Positions 1 through 8,928 of a stretch of DNA of 64,000 nt are shown piece after piece; position 1 is the first letter of the stretch; every line of letters starts with the position of its first letter. The notes under the pieces were generated by a model that ran no database searches, was not told where the DNA came from, and saw nothing but the letters and a program-made list of their open reading frames with translations. The DNA lies in the NCBI GenBank assembly GCA_031769625.1, contig JAUIMM010000188.1, positions 13,523,501 to 13,587,500 of the forward strand, in the 5' to 3' direction. The translations under genes were made by a program, and so were the position numbers. Source of the stretch: Taudactylus pleione. Lineage: Eukaryota > Chordata > Amphibia > Anura > Myobatrachidae.

Positions 1-158
1 CTATACGTGGACCAGTGCTTTTTAATATCCTTGTTGGTGACATTGCAAATGGTATTGAAGGGGAGGTAGGCCTTTTTGCAGATGAGACAAAGGTATGGAA
101 GAGGGTAGCAACATCAAAAGGGGTAAAACAAATGACTGAGGATCTAGGAAAACTAGAG
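1..158 (+). pseudogene. CR1-like LINE reverse transcriptase fragment, upstream part
   Basis: Translation in the frame opening at base 15 gives a LINE reverse-transcriptase block. It reads LFNILVGDIANGIEG, then FADETK, a variant of the FADDTK motif around the catalytic aspartates, then VKQMTEDLGKLE. The element is cut by the left window edge. Its reading resumes at about 462 after an inserted element. The second catalytic Asp position is Glu, and the downstream half has stops, so this is a dead copy. The CR1 assignment comes mainly from the 3' end near 1270. Confidence 0.8.
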
Positions 159-453
159 GGGAATACATACGAGATCCCGGTGGTCAGAATCCCGATGCCG
201 GCATCCAGACAGGGTTAGAATACAGACACTTTGTTGGTTGGTATCCTAACCCTCCCCGTCCCTACCCTAACCCTCCCCGTGCCTGAACCTAACCTTCCCC
301 CAAGTGCCTAACCCTAACCTCCTCCCCTCCCTGCACTCTAACCCTCTCCCCTTAGTGCCTATCCCTCCCCCTAACCCCAGTATATACCTTCTTGATGCAG
401 GCGACGGTATTCTGACAGCCGAAATCACAGCGGTCAAGATATTGACCGCATCC
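159..453. mobile_element. hAT-like non-autonomous element with telomere-like C-rich interior
   Basis: Inserted into the LINE. The flanks AACTAGAG (151-158) and AACTAGAA (454-461) form an 8-bp target duplication with one mismatch. Deleting the element and one flank copy restores the LINE reading K-L-E-E-W-A across the junction. Subterminal inverted repeats are GTCAGAATCCCGATGCCGGC at 182-201 and the inverse near 394-413. The interior (246-386) is an irregular CCCTAACCC-type array mixed with CCCTCCCCGTGCC. Related copies lie near 11.2, 34.0 and 54.3 kb. Assignment to hAT rests on the 8-bp duplication only. Confidence 0.7.
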
Positions 454-461
454 AACTAGAA

Positions 462-1270
462 GAATGGGCAAGAACATAGAAACTACATTTTAATACCTAG
501 AAATGCAAAACATGCACTTCGATCACAAAAACCCAAATGCTAAATAAGGCATAAACGGTAGTATAATGGACATTACTGAGGAGGAAAGGGATTTAGCAGT
601 CACTATTTCAGATGACTTGAAGGCAGGCAAGCAATGTAACAAAGCAATAAAAAAAGAGACAAGTCAGATGCTTGGTTGCATAGGCAGAAGACTCAGTAGA
701 AAGAAGAAAGTAGTAATAATGCCACTATATAGATCTTTGGTACAGCCTCATCTAGAATACAGTGAGGCCATATTTCCAGAAGGACATAAATACATTAGAG
801 ACTGTAGAAAGAAGGGCGACTAAAATGGTGCAAGACCTACACCACAAAACTTACCAGGAAAGAATAAAATATCTTAATATGTATAGCTTGTAGAAGAGAA
901 GGGAAAGGGGGGACATGATATAAACTTTCACATATATCATGGGTTATAGCAAGGTACAGGAGGGAGACATTCTTCATAAGAGGAGAAGAACTAGAACACA
1001 AGGACATTGACTGAAACTGGAGGGAGGTTCAGGGGAAATCTGAGGGAAAAATTATTCACAGAAAGGGTAATGGATAAGTGGAATAGCCTCCCATCAGAGG
1101 TGGTAGAGGGCTATTACAATAGAGCACTTTAAACATGCTTGGGATAAGCGTAAGAATATCCTTACAATGAACTACGGGTCATATAAGGTTGAGGTTACCA
1201 AAAGGTTAAAAAAGGGCAGACTAGATGGGCCAAGTGATTCTTATCTGCCGTCAAATGCTATGTTTCTATG
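462..1270 (+). pseudogene. CR1-like LINE RT 3' part and tail
   Basis: The LINE frame resumes with W-A-R-T, stop, K-L-H-F-N. A frameshift follows near 510, then NGSIMDITEEERDL and SDDLKAGKQC, MLGCIGR, and MPLYRSLVQPHLEY, the conserved C-terminal block of CR1/L2-type reverse transcriptases. Further 3', degraded coding sequence reaches the terminal signature GGGCAGACTAGATGGGCCAA at about 1215. The copy ends with GCTATGTTTCTATG, a degenerate form of the CR1 8-bp 3' repeat. Stops and frameshifts make it a fossil. Confidence 0.85.
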
Positions 1271-1303
1271 TCAGTGACCTGGGAGGTGGCAGGTTGAGTA
1301 GAC

Positions 1304-1482
1304 CAGTGGTTCTTAACTCCAGTCCTCAAGTAACCCTGGGAGGTCATGTTTTCTGGATGTCTTTAATCATGTACAGGTGGGTTCATCTACTTTGCTGGGT
1401 CAGTAATTATCCCACCTGCTTCCATAGATAGAAATACCTAAAAACCTCACCTCCTGTGGGGTACTGGAGGGGAGAACCACAG
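1304..1482. mobile_element. hAT-type non-autonomous element (CAGTGGTTCT termini)
   Basis: Begins CAGTGGTTCTTAACTCCAGT and ends GGAGAACCACAG, which are imperfect inverted termini of the CAGTGGTTCTC type common in hAT elements. The flanks GAGTAGAC and CAGTAGGA share the core AGTAG, a decayed 8-bp duplication. The interior phrase GGTCATGTTTTCTGGAT is shared with the element at 25089-25265. No coding capacity. Confidence 0.65.
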
Positions 1483-2600
1483 CAGTAGGAAATGTAGCAA
1501 AAAAAAAAAAAAATAGGACCAATTAGAGGAATCTTGATGTTTCAAAGACACTAGTCACAGACTCCTGCCTTCCATTTCCCTTTCTGTACGGCTTTACACT
1601 ACATAACGTGTAATTAAGACACGCTCAGAAATAGATCTGTCTGGGGATTTATTACGGCAATTTGAACATCAGCAGCCATCAGTTCCATGCTAAATATACT
1701 ACCCTTTTACAGAGTGCCTTGTGCCATCTATTCCTGCGTCTCTCGTTGGTTTGTCAGAATGGGAAATCTGTGGCACAACCTGGGCGCAAGGGATTTTTTT
1801 AATTTACTTTTTGTTTTGTTTTTTTACTATTATTTCCAACAGAATAATCGAGTCTAATCCGTTCCCTTAGACTCAACATGAATCCAGGCAAGGGTCCAAA
1901 AGAGAGACCTCTCGCTTCTGAACAGAAAATTCCTCCAGGCCCATTCAGATCCTCATTTTTAGTATAACCTCTCTTCATTCCCCCTCTTATTTTAACACTG
2001 AATGACTGATCATGTCTGTGTCTCTCACCCTCTCTTTCAGACGACTTCCCAGTAGGCACGCAGACCCTGTGGGAAACAGACTCTCCCAGACGCTGGCCTG
2101 TGGGACCCCCTTTGGTTCTTTACAGAGAAAAAAAAAAAAAAGCAAATAAAACTTCTTCATTAGAACAGACCCAACAGGCCCAAAGCAAACAAACAATATG
2201 AATAGTTAAATTTCATCTCAGTCAATCCAGTTTTCCATAGGTCACATTAAGGGAAGATGTTCTGCTTGTCCAAAGGCTCGCCCTTTTAGTTTTAAAGAGA
2301 CGATCCGGGCACATAAGGGTTAAGATGCAGCGTCTCTTTCAGAGCGGCCATAAAGAGAATGAGATCATGAGAAGGGGAATTTTTATTTGATAAATACTTT
2401 ATACAAGGGCTATCCCATCTGGCCGCCTTGGTCTGGGAAGGGTCCCCAGGGGCATTGAGCTGCCCTTGGCACCACAGATGAGACTAAAATGATATAAGAG
2501 AAAATTAGTGTGGATAAATAGGGAGGGAAGCAGCCAATGAGTGCAGAAGGGAGATAATTAGCAATCTATGTATGCTCCAGTACACACGACTGGGGAAAAA
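1483..2600. other. unassigned intergenic sequence
   Basis: No gene or clear repeat recognised. It contains a short A-run near 1499 and another near 2128. The section 2280-2480 is less simple and free of recognised repeats, so it could be single-copy DNA. Open frames here lack recognisable domains. Confidence 0.5.
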
Positions 2601-2619
2601 TAAATAAATAATAATAAAA

Positions 2620-2667
<48 letters not shown>

Positions 2668-2680
2668 TTATTTATTTTAC
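2601..2680. repeat. (TA)n and (TTTA)n microsatellite
   Basis: An uninterrupted TA run of about 38 bases at 2625-2662 is followed by TTTA units to about 2678 and preceded by TAAA/TAAT-rich sequence. Confidence 0.95.
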
Positions 2681-2960
2681 ATTAACATAACTTTTGTGTC
2701 TGTCCGTTTGTTCCAGGTTGGCACAAAAACTGCGGAACCGATTCTCATGAAGACTGCATCATTTTGTAGTGGAAACTCCTAGAAAGAACCTGCACTTCAT
2801 TCTGGATTCTTAACTAATGCAAACATTACACCAACCATGTGCTTATATATTTTCCTTCTGGGACTTTATTTTCTTTTTTGTTATTTTTAGTTGTTGAAAC
2901 CTAGAAATATTCAGTGTGTGCTCCTAATGTGGCCACTGGGGGCAGCACATGCACGGCAGG
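2681..2960. other. possible old transposon fragment
   Basis: Follows the TA tract with TTTTGTGTCTGTCCGTTTG and later AACTGCGGAACCGATTCT. Phrases of this style recur at ends of dispersed repeats in many animal genomes. No terminal repeats or coding motif could be set, so class and ends are uncertain. Confidence 0.3.
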
Positions 2961-2964
2961 GACT

Positions 2965-3106
2965 CGGACTGGCCAGAGTAGAGAAGTTGCCCATAGCAAC
3001 CAAGCATCTCCTATTTTATAGAATGTACCCGATTAATGCCGGCTTGTAGCTGAATGGTTGCTATGGGCAATTTATCCACTTCCTTCACTGTTTAGAAGGT
3101 TTGATA
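2965..3106. mobile_element. hairpin MITE, CCCATAGCAACCA family
   Basis: Left arm AAGTTGCCCATAGCAACCAA near 2985 pairs with ATGGTTGCTATGGGCAA near 3053, making one long imperfect hairpin. The family matches the arms of the larger element at 10739-11782 and a decayed trace near 38030-38090. No coding capacity. Confidence 0.65.
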
Positions 3107-3112
3107 CCCTAA

Positions 3113-3167
3113 GGGTGGGATGTACTACAGCTTCTGCTGCTTTACATGTGTTTAGTACATCCCACCC
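3113..3167. mobile_element. very short hairpin MITE (GGGTGGGATGTACTA)
   Basis: A 55-bp near-palindrome. GGGTGGGATGTACTA at the left end is the exact inverse of TAGTACATCCCACCC at the right end. It is flanked by TAA (3110-3112) and TTA (3168-3170). The right flank is shared with the next element, so the two sit back to back. Confidence 0.6.
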
Positions 3168-3170
3168 TTA

Positions 3171-3328
3171 GGGGTCTATTTACTAAGTCTTGGATGGAGG
3201 TAAAGTGAGCCGAGAAAGTCCCAGCCAACCAGCTCTTGTCATTTTTCAAACACAGCCTGTGACATGGCAGTTAGGAGCTGATTGGTTGGGACTTTAACTC
3301 CACTTTATCTCCATCCAAGGCTTCTTAC
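3171..3328. mobile_element. GGGGTCTATTTACTAA hairpin MITE, divergent copy
   Basis: Starts GGGGTCTATTTACTAAG, then GTCTTGGATGGAGGTAAAGT, and the right arm returns as ACTTTATCTCCATCCAAG. The central part CATTTTTCAAACACAGCCTG matches the other copies at 21959, 23367, 44566, 49701 and 63777. The outermost right end is lost after CCAAGGCTTC. Confidence 0.7.
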
Positions 3329-3924
3329 CACTACCAACCAGGGACGCCAGTGAGCTGTCCTAGTAAACTTTTAATGTTAAATTTCATTAGATAGAAAAGT
3401 AAGAAGCAATAAAAAACACTTTTCTTTTGCCACATGATGCTAAATATGCCCTTAAGTCATGTGTATTACCAATACCAAATATAGCAGGAAGGATTTTTAA
3501 GTGTATGTTCCAATGTGCATCACTGTGTACAGCCTTGGACTGGGGTACCGGGGATCGGAGAATTCCCCGATGGGCCCTGGTGATTCATAGCCACGCCCTC
3601 TATTGCGGGAGGGTGGGGCCTAGCACAAATCACCAGCGCTGTTCATTGTACCAGGCTGCACACGGCAGCTGCTTGCCGTGCAGTCATCAGAGGCTGCTGA
3701 GCTGACTGATCCCGGCAGGGGCTGCACGCTGCGGGCTCCATCATCACTGATTCCATTCACCAGCATCAGCGGTGACGGCAGCGGGGGAGGAGCTCAGCCC
3801 AGGCTGCTACAGGAGACGCACACAGTGACTGAGGGGCCAGGTCAGAGGCTGTCTGTGTACTGTCTGACTGACCTGGCTAGCAGCTACAGGTGGGCTACTG
3901 AGGACCAGGGCAGTGCACTACTGG
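3329..3924. other. unassigned sequence, GC-rich middle
   Basis: No recognised gene. The part 3540-3680 has the style of a degraded repeat, with GGGCCCTGGTGATTCATAGC and GGCCTAGCACAAATCACCAG as imperfect inverse phrases. The open frames through 4046 show no known domain and run into a MITE. Confidence 0.4.
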
Positions 3925-4172
3925 GACATCGTAATCATGCAATCGCTCTAATCGTGGACTACAATGACAGAAGCGACCAGCGATGCGCGCTCCCGCTGGT
4001 CGTTTCCGACATTGTCCATCGCCTGAACGATAACAACAGATTGTGAATGTTCAGTGATGAGGGAGCCTACACCGAATGACTGATCGTTCAGTGTAGGCAC
4101 TGCATGGGACCAGGAACGACGGTACGATTATGTACTGTCTTTCCTGATCGCCCAGTGTGTACGCACCATTAC
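3925..4172. mobile_element. serial-hairpin MITE, GTGTGTACGCACC family, right part
   Basis: Ends CCCAGTGTGTACGCACCATT, the inverse of the TGGTGCGTACACACTGGG start seen at 60557. The interior holds consecutive stems: AGCGACCAGCG/CGCTGGTCGTTT and GCCTACACCGAATGA/TCGTTCAGTGTAGGC. The left terminus is not evident, so this is probably a 5'-truncated copy. Confidence 0.6.
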
Positions 4173-4207
4173 TCATTCATTGTGGGGCTGTGTCTGCTGC
4201 TCTTCCA

Positions 4208-4515
4208 GCTGACTGAGGCTGCAGGTTCTTCTGGCTGACTGAGGCTGCAGGTTCTTCTGGCTGACTCAGGCTGCAGGTTCTTCTGGCTGACTGAGGCTGC
4301 AGGTTCTTCTGGCTGACTCAGGCTGCAGGTTCTTCTGGCTGACTCAGGCTGCAGGTTCTTCTGGCTGACTCAGGCTGCAGGTTCTTCTGGCTGACTCAGG
4401 CTGCAGGTTCTTCTGGCTGACTCAGGCTGCAGGTTCTTCTGGCTGACTCAGGCTGCAGGTTCTTCTGGCTGACTGATGCTGCAGGTTCTTCTGGCTGACT
4501 GAGGCTGTGGTTCTG
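4208..4515. repeat. 26-bp tandem array, about 11.5 copies
   Basis: The unit GCTGACTGAGGCTGCAGGTT plus CTTCTG repeats with a 26-bp step, with starts at 4208, 4234 and so on to 4494. Units differ mainly by ACTGAG versus ACTCAG, and one unit has ACTGATG. The last unit decays after GGCTGTGG. The period is not a multiple of three, so coding use is unlikely. Confidence 0.95.
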
Positions 4516-4584
4516 GCCGACTTCAGTGAGTACTGATCCTTCTGTAACTGATCAATGGCCCCAGACTCGCTTCTATAAATATAA

Positions 4585-5043
4585 TATTCCCTATACATAT
4601 CTCAGTGTCCCTATGCCTCTGTGTCCTCTATACATATCTCAGTGTTCCTATACCTGTATCCCTTATGCCTCTGTCCCCTATACATGTTTCAGTGTCCCCT
4701 ATACATATCTCAGTATCCCCTATGCCTCTGTGTCCCCTATACATGTTTCAGTATCCCCTATGCCTCTGTGTCCTTTATACCTGTATCCCCTATACATATA
4801 TGTGAACCCTATACCTATCTCAGTGCTCTCTCTGCCTGTGTCCCTATGTCTCTGTGTCTCCTAAACCTTTTTCGTGTCCCCTATACCTATATTTGTGTCC
4901 TTTATATCTTTCTCTGTGATCTCTATCACCCCCCCTCTATCTCGTGTCCCATATACGTCTTTCAGTGCCCCCTATATCTATCACTGTGCTCTATACCTCT
5001 CTCTGTGTCCCATATATCCGTCACTATCACATATACCTCTCTC
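4585..5043. repeat. degenerate ~21-bp minisatellite (CCCTATACATATCTCAGTGT)
   Basis: The phrase CCCCTATACATATCTCAGTG and variants (CCTATGCCTCTGTGTC, CATGTTTCAGTATC) recur at about 21 bp for 450 bases, more diverged towards 5040. Because the period is a multiple of three and stop-poor, long open frames appear together in all three plus-strand frames. They should not be called as genes. Confidence 0.9.
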
Positions 5044-5481
5044 AGGAGCCTATTCATTATGTTAATTATAGTCACAAGCGTCGGAGAGAGCTGGTCCAAA
5101 AATCAGCTATCACCTTAAGTAGCGGCGAAACTTAGCACTGCCGAGTCTGACTCGGTGGTGCTACTGCGCATGCGAACTTAGCTTACAGAAGCGAAACTTT
5201 TGCGGTAGGAGCCGAGCAGTGGTGGAGGGATGCGAGTGGATCCCCCTTCGCGACTGGGACTCCTTCCCATAGTGAAGCAGCTGCAGTGCGGGAACAAACA
5301 CCGTCTGAAAAGGGCGAATGATCCCGTAGTCAAGCTCCGAAAATTTTGTACTTGTATTTTCGGAGCTTGATGAATTTACAGTAGGAGACCATGTTATTGT
5401 TTGGGGGGAGCGGGAGAGATTGGGAATGACAGGTAACCAGGAGATATCAGCTCCTCCGTTACCTTATAATGAATAGCACTG
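5044..5481. mobile_element. MITE of the GCCTATTCATTAT type with AGCTCCGAAAAT hairpin
   Basis: The left end CAGGAGCCTATTCATTATG is matched by inverse CTTATAATGAATAGCACTG at the right. The interior has a strong palindrome at 5334-5372 (AGCTCCGAAAATTTTG ... ATTTTCGGAGCT). Another stem surrounds GAGTCTGACTC near 5144. The same palindrome occurs in elements near 42.9 and 56.1 kb. Confidence 0.6.
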
Positions 5482-5580
5482 ACAAGTTATACAGAAGTAG
5501 ATGAAAAATAACATTCACCTGCTTTTGTATAAATTAAGTGGTGATGAACAGAGCTCTTAGTGTCAGCTATAGCATTCTAA

Positions 5581-5907
5581 AGCCGGGTACACACTAGACC
5601 AGGAATGGCCAACCAGTGACTCTCCAGTGGTTGTAAAACTACAAGTCCCAGCATGCACTGCTTCAGTTTTGCTATTAGGGAATGCTAACACTGTGGCAGG
5701 GCATGCTGGGATGTGTAGTTTCACAACAGCTGGAGAGCCACAGGTTGGCCAGTCCTGCACTGGACAATATGTCGTCCTATCCGGCAGATCGGATGACATA
5801 TCGTCCACTTTGGCCAGTGTGTATGCACTAGCCGATGCTGGCAACCTGCGGGACCCGATGCACAATAGATCTCGCTGGGTACACATCATATAGAGTGTAC
5901 CCAGCGT
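5581..5907. mobile_element. Harbinger-like MITE (AGCCGGGTACACAC ends), host of a hAT element
   Basis: Left end AGCCGGGTACACAC, right end GTGTACCCAGCGT, flanked by TAA on both sides (5578-5580 and 5908-5910). It is interrupted by the 158-bp element at 5600-5757. The remaining body includes the stem ATCGGATGACATATCGTCC. Same terminal family as 27355, 49346 and 52994. Confidence 0.75.
5600..5757. mobile_element. hAT-type hairpin element, nested
   Basis: Left CAGGAATGGCCAACCAGTGA and right GAGCCACAGGTTGGCCAGTC are long inverted termini. Inside are the paired arms ACTACAAGTCCCAGCATGC and GCATGCTGGGATGTGTAGT. The 8-bp flanks CACTAGAC (5592-5599) and CACTGGAC (5758-5765) match at 7 of 8, as expected of hAT. 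Open frames on both strands across it are by-products of the inverted repeat. Confidence 0.85.
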
Positions 5908-5910
5908 TAA

Positions 5911-6445
5911 TGTCAAGTTCAAACATTTTTACTTTTAAATTGGGAATTTGTCCAGATTGCAGTAGCACCTTTGATCGTTCACTCAGGGTTACGCATGCGC
6001 CGAATATGTTTTCTGAAATTTTCATGCATACATGGTATCAAATAAATCGCTCAACTATGTAAACATCAGCATCACGTGCTGTCCACTTTTTGTTTATATA
6101 ACTATACTATGACGTTACAGTAATGGCTGGCCACTCGTCTTTGGTAGGTAGCCACACCCCTTTTGGAGAGTGGCCAAACCCCTTAGTGGGCCCCTATGAC
6201 TGCATTCCCCTGGTGGGCCCTTCCTGCCCCAGTCAGACACTGACTGTGTATCTAAACCAAACCTATGCACTAAGATGCATTAAAACACGTATAGCACTTA
6301 GGATAAATTTCAATGTTTGCGTAGTTAACGCATGTCAAAGCGTTTTTAAAATATTGCCATTCACCTCAGTGGAAAGATAACTGTGAATTGAAGAGCAATG
6401 AATAGGAGAGAATCCTTTCCAAATACCACGACACAAAGCAACTGT
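5911..6445. other. unassigned sequence with a repeat-like core
   Basis: 6113-6230 contains paired phrases such as TGGCCACTCG / GAGTGGCCAAACC and GTGGGCCCCTATG / GGTGGGCCCTTCC, suggesting an old hairpin repeat. The rest shows nothing recognisable. Confidence 0.35.
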
Positions 6446-6612
6446 AAAATCACTAGAGATGAGCGGGTCTGGTTCTCCGAGAACCAGGCCCACCCGAACT
6501 TTGAGATCCATCCTGAGTTCCGAAGGCGGCTCGAGGTTTCCCACGCGTGACTCGGATCTCAAAGCAAGGCAAAACGTCATCCTCCCGCTGTCTGATTCTC
6601 GTGGGTTTGGAT

Positions 6613-6622
6613 TATATAAAGG
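6613..6622 (+). promoter_or_regulatory. TATA-like box of the hAT element
   Basis: TATATAAAGG lies about 160 bases inside the left terminus and upstream of the reading that begins near 7406, a plausible transposase promoter. The same motif recurs at about 6775 and 6885 in degenerate repeats of the leader. Confidence 0.4.
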
Positions 6623-6924
6623 TCCCGGCGATCTGCGCCATTTTCACTCCGGCTGTGGAGAGAGAAGCTAGCAGACGTGTAGTAGGTCACTGTCAGTCAC
6701 TCAGTGTGTGTGTCCAGCGGGGTCTTGGGCTGAAGGCTGCTGCTGTGTTGTCCATAAAGGGGCTTAGGCTGCAGTATATAAAGGGGGGCTTCCTTCAGTG
6801 GGGGCTGCAGCTGCTGTGTCACTTGTCCTGTCAATTAACTGTGCTGCAGCTGTGTTGTTGTCCTGTCCATCAGGCTAGGGCTGCAGTATATAAAGGGGTG
6901 CTGTGTTGTCTGGGGGGGGTGCTC

Positions 6925-7260
6925 TGTCAATTAGGGGTGCTCTACCCTAGTGTGAAAAAAATAAAAGTACTTTGTTTTTCTTTTTTTTTGTGTGTGTTAG
7001 TAACTTAGCTGCGCTATTATTGTTCGGTGACACTGCCGCAGTTTATCGTCCATGTAGTTGTGACTCTGCAGGTGGTCTATCCCCACTTGGCAGGGGTGCT
7101 TTGTTATCCATAAAAAAGGGGTGCTGTCTGTGTTGTTCATCAAGGGGCTGCTGCCTCATTCAGGGGTGCTCTTCCCCAGTGTAAAAAAAAAAAAAAAAAG
7201 TGCTTGTTGTGTGTGTGTGTGTGCGCGCGCGCATTAGCAACTTAGCTGCGCTATTACCGT
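6925..7260. repeat. duplicated leader segment in the hAT element
   Basis: Segments at about 6925-7020 and 7160-7260 both run AGGGGTGCTCT, CCC, AGTGT, an A-run, then TAGCAACTTAGCTGCGCTAT (TAGTAACTTAGC in the first). This is a tandem duplication of about 230 bp spacing. The second copy has gained a GT/GC microsatellite at 7207-7233. Confidence 0.7.
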
Positions 7261-7405
7261 ATGGGTGGTAGCGCAGTCTGATATTTAACATTTCACTTAT
7301 TTCCTCAATCATGAATAAATAATTAGTCTACACGCCGACTACAAGTCGTTATGCCTTTCACCACATGAAGTGGCAAGGAAAGGCTAAGGCCTTTCACCTT
7401 TATTT

Positions 7406-7980
7406 ATGACTGGTGGTTCTGCCTCTTATGATGATGTAAGCACAAGTGAACATGCTGACATAAAAGTCGAGGATGCTTCTGTGGAAGTGCACCAGGATGA
7501 GCAGGATATTTGTGTAGCTGACGCTAATAAGGATGCTGTTGATGAATATGTTGCTTGTGTAGATCAGGCACCAGTGGAAGAAACAGTTATTGCCCATGAT
7601 AAGGAAAAGCTCATTGTCAACAAAAAAAATCCACTTATGTGTGGAATTATTTCTACCCAATTACAGTCAACAATTGTCAAGTCATCTGCACCCTTTGTAA
7701 AGCCAGAGTAAGTAGAGATAGGAACCTTAACCATCTAGGAATCATCTGCGGCACATCCATCCAAAAAGGTTTTGTGTTTTATGGTGACTCATCAAGATCA
7801 TCAGTGGGTTTTTTGGGAAAACATAGTTTTTTCACGGCAGATGCACTTGCTCGAGAAACTGAAGGAGAAGCCATCGCTGCATTATGGGCCAATTGAGCTG
7901 ACAATTTTCTTACCAACAGTTCTTTGCATCTCTTCAGATCTGTGTCCATTGGAAAAACAATGTATGACTTAAACCTTATA
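7406..7980 (+). pseudogene. broken hAT transposase N-terminus with BED-finger-like motif
   Basis: An acidic segment (SASYDDVSTSEHADIKVEDA) opens at 7406 and runs to NKKNPL. The reading then moves by frameshift to WNYFYPITVNNCQVICTLCK and ARVSRDRN, close to the W-x-Y-F ... C-x-x-C part of BED zinc fingers in hAT transposases. The expected trailing His pair is not clear. Later frames (to about 7970) are fragmentary, and no DDE residues could be placed. It is non-functional; the family assignment also rests on the element ends. Confidence 0.55.
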
Positions 7981-8928
7981 TCTTAAATCTTGCATTTGCT
8001 CTTTTCAGTTTGTCCACATATCTGTGGTTAAGTGTACAGTGGGTACAACAGCATTTTGGAGGCCACTAATTACGTTTTTTTTTTTTTATGTCCCTGTACA
8101 GGTTGGTAATTGCTTTTCTAGTGAAGTGGAATCTTGATGGGATTTGGTAGCGGGGACACATGACCTCAATTAACTGTCTAAAACCCACTGCATTACTGGC
8201 GGATACTGGACGCACATCTAACACCAGCATAGATGTTATGGCATCAGTGATCCGCTATGCAACTGGGTGAATGCTGTCATACTTGCTCCCCCTTGCAAAG
8301 GATTTCTTAACAGTCAATTGTTTTTGAAAGCACTACTAGTAGTCTTCCTGGTTCCCTTCTGGGATGAAAAGTCACTATCAGCCGCAGCAGGCACAGTGCT
8401 CAAGGACTGATGTGAATGAATTAAATATTTTTTTCCTCCCTCATAAATTTGCTTCAGAATCAAAAAAATATATTAAATTTACTACCAATCAACCCTTCCT
8501 GTCCCTGCCTTCGACTACATACATACTCCAACTCCCTCAGGCCTCTTGATTTATGAATACATGTGTTTCCTTAAGTGCCATGTTGGAAGTTGAACTGCCA
8601 CGTATTTGTGCCTCCCACTGCTGCCGCTTAGCTTAGTCAGCAAGCTAGCTTGGTGCAAATTTTGGGCCTACACCGGATGAAAACAATATTGTGAGCTGTG
8701 AGATGGTCAAAATTGACTGGAAATTAAATGTTAATGAGGTTAACAATGCTGTAGGAACAAAAGAAAAGACAAATGATGTAATTTTAGCAGTTTGTATTAG
8801 TTTTTGGAAAAAAAAAATACAAATACAAAACACGCAAGGGGCGGGATTGGCAAAACCAAATCCAGACCCAAAACACAAGGAGATACAGATCCAAAACACG
8901 GCGCTCTGAGCACATCCCTATAAATCAC

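Larger units (their letters stand above)
6454..8920 (+). mobile_element. 2.47-kb hAT transposon, internally decayed
   Basis: Left end TAGAGATGAGCGGGTC, right end GAGCACATCCCTA, with target duplication AAAATCAC (6446-6453) and TAAATCAC (8921-8928), 7 of 8. After a palindromic left arm (GGTTCTCCGAGAACC) come a TATA-like motif, a leader with repeated segments, and a broken transposase reading with a BED-finger-like block. The right arm CCAAAACACAAGGAGATACA is A-rich. Left ends of the same family are at 30929 and 63534. It is probably a derivative of an autonomous element with most of the catalytic region deleted. Confidence 0.8.

Noticed and set aside
246..386. True interstitial telomere or chromosome-fusion scar
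   Set aside because: The array is irregular and lies between inverted ends and an 8-bp duplication, so transposition explains it better.
2625..2662. Regulatory TATA cluster
   Set aside because: Simple TA microsatellite.
4208..4515. CRISPR-like array
   Set aside because: Contiguous tandem repeat without spacers, in a eukaryotic context.
4621..5118. 165-codon plus-strand open frame
   Set aside because: Translation of a 21-bp minisatellite, open in all three frames; no domain.
5563..5922. Open frames on both strands with CxVPACTASV-like residues
   Set aside because: Generated by the long inverted arms of the nested hAT element.
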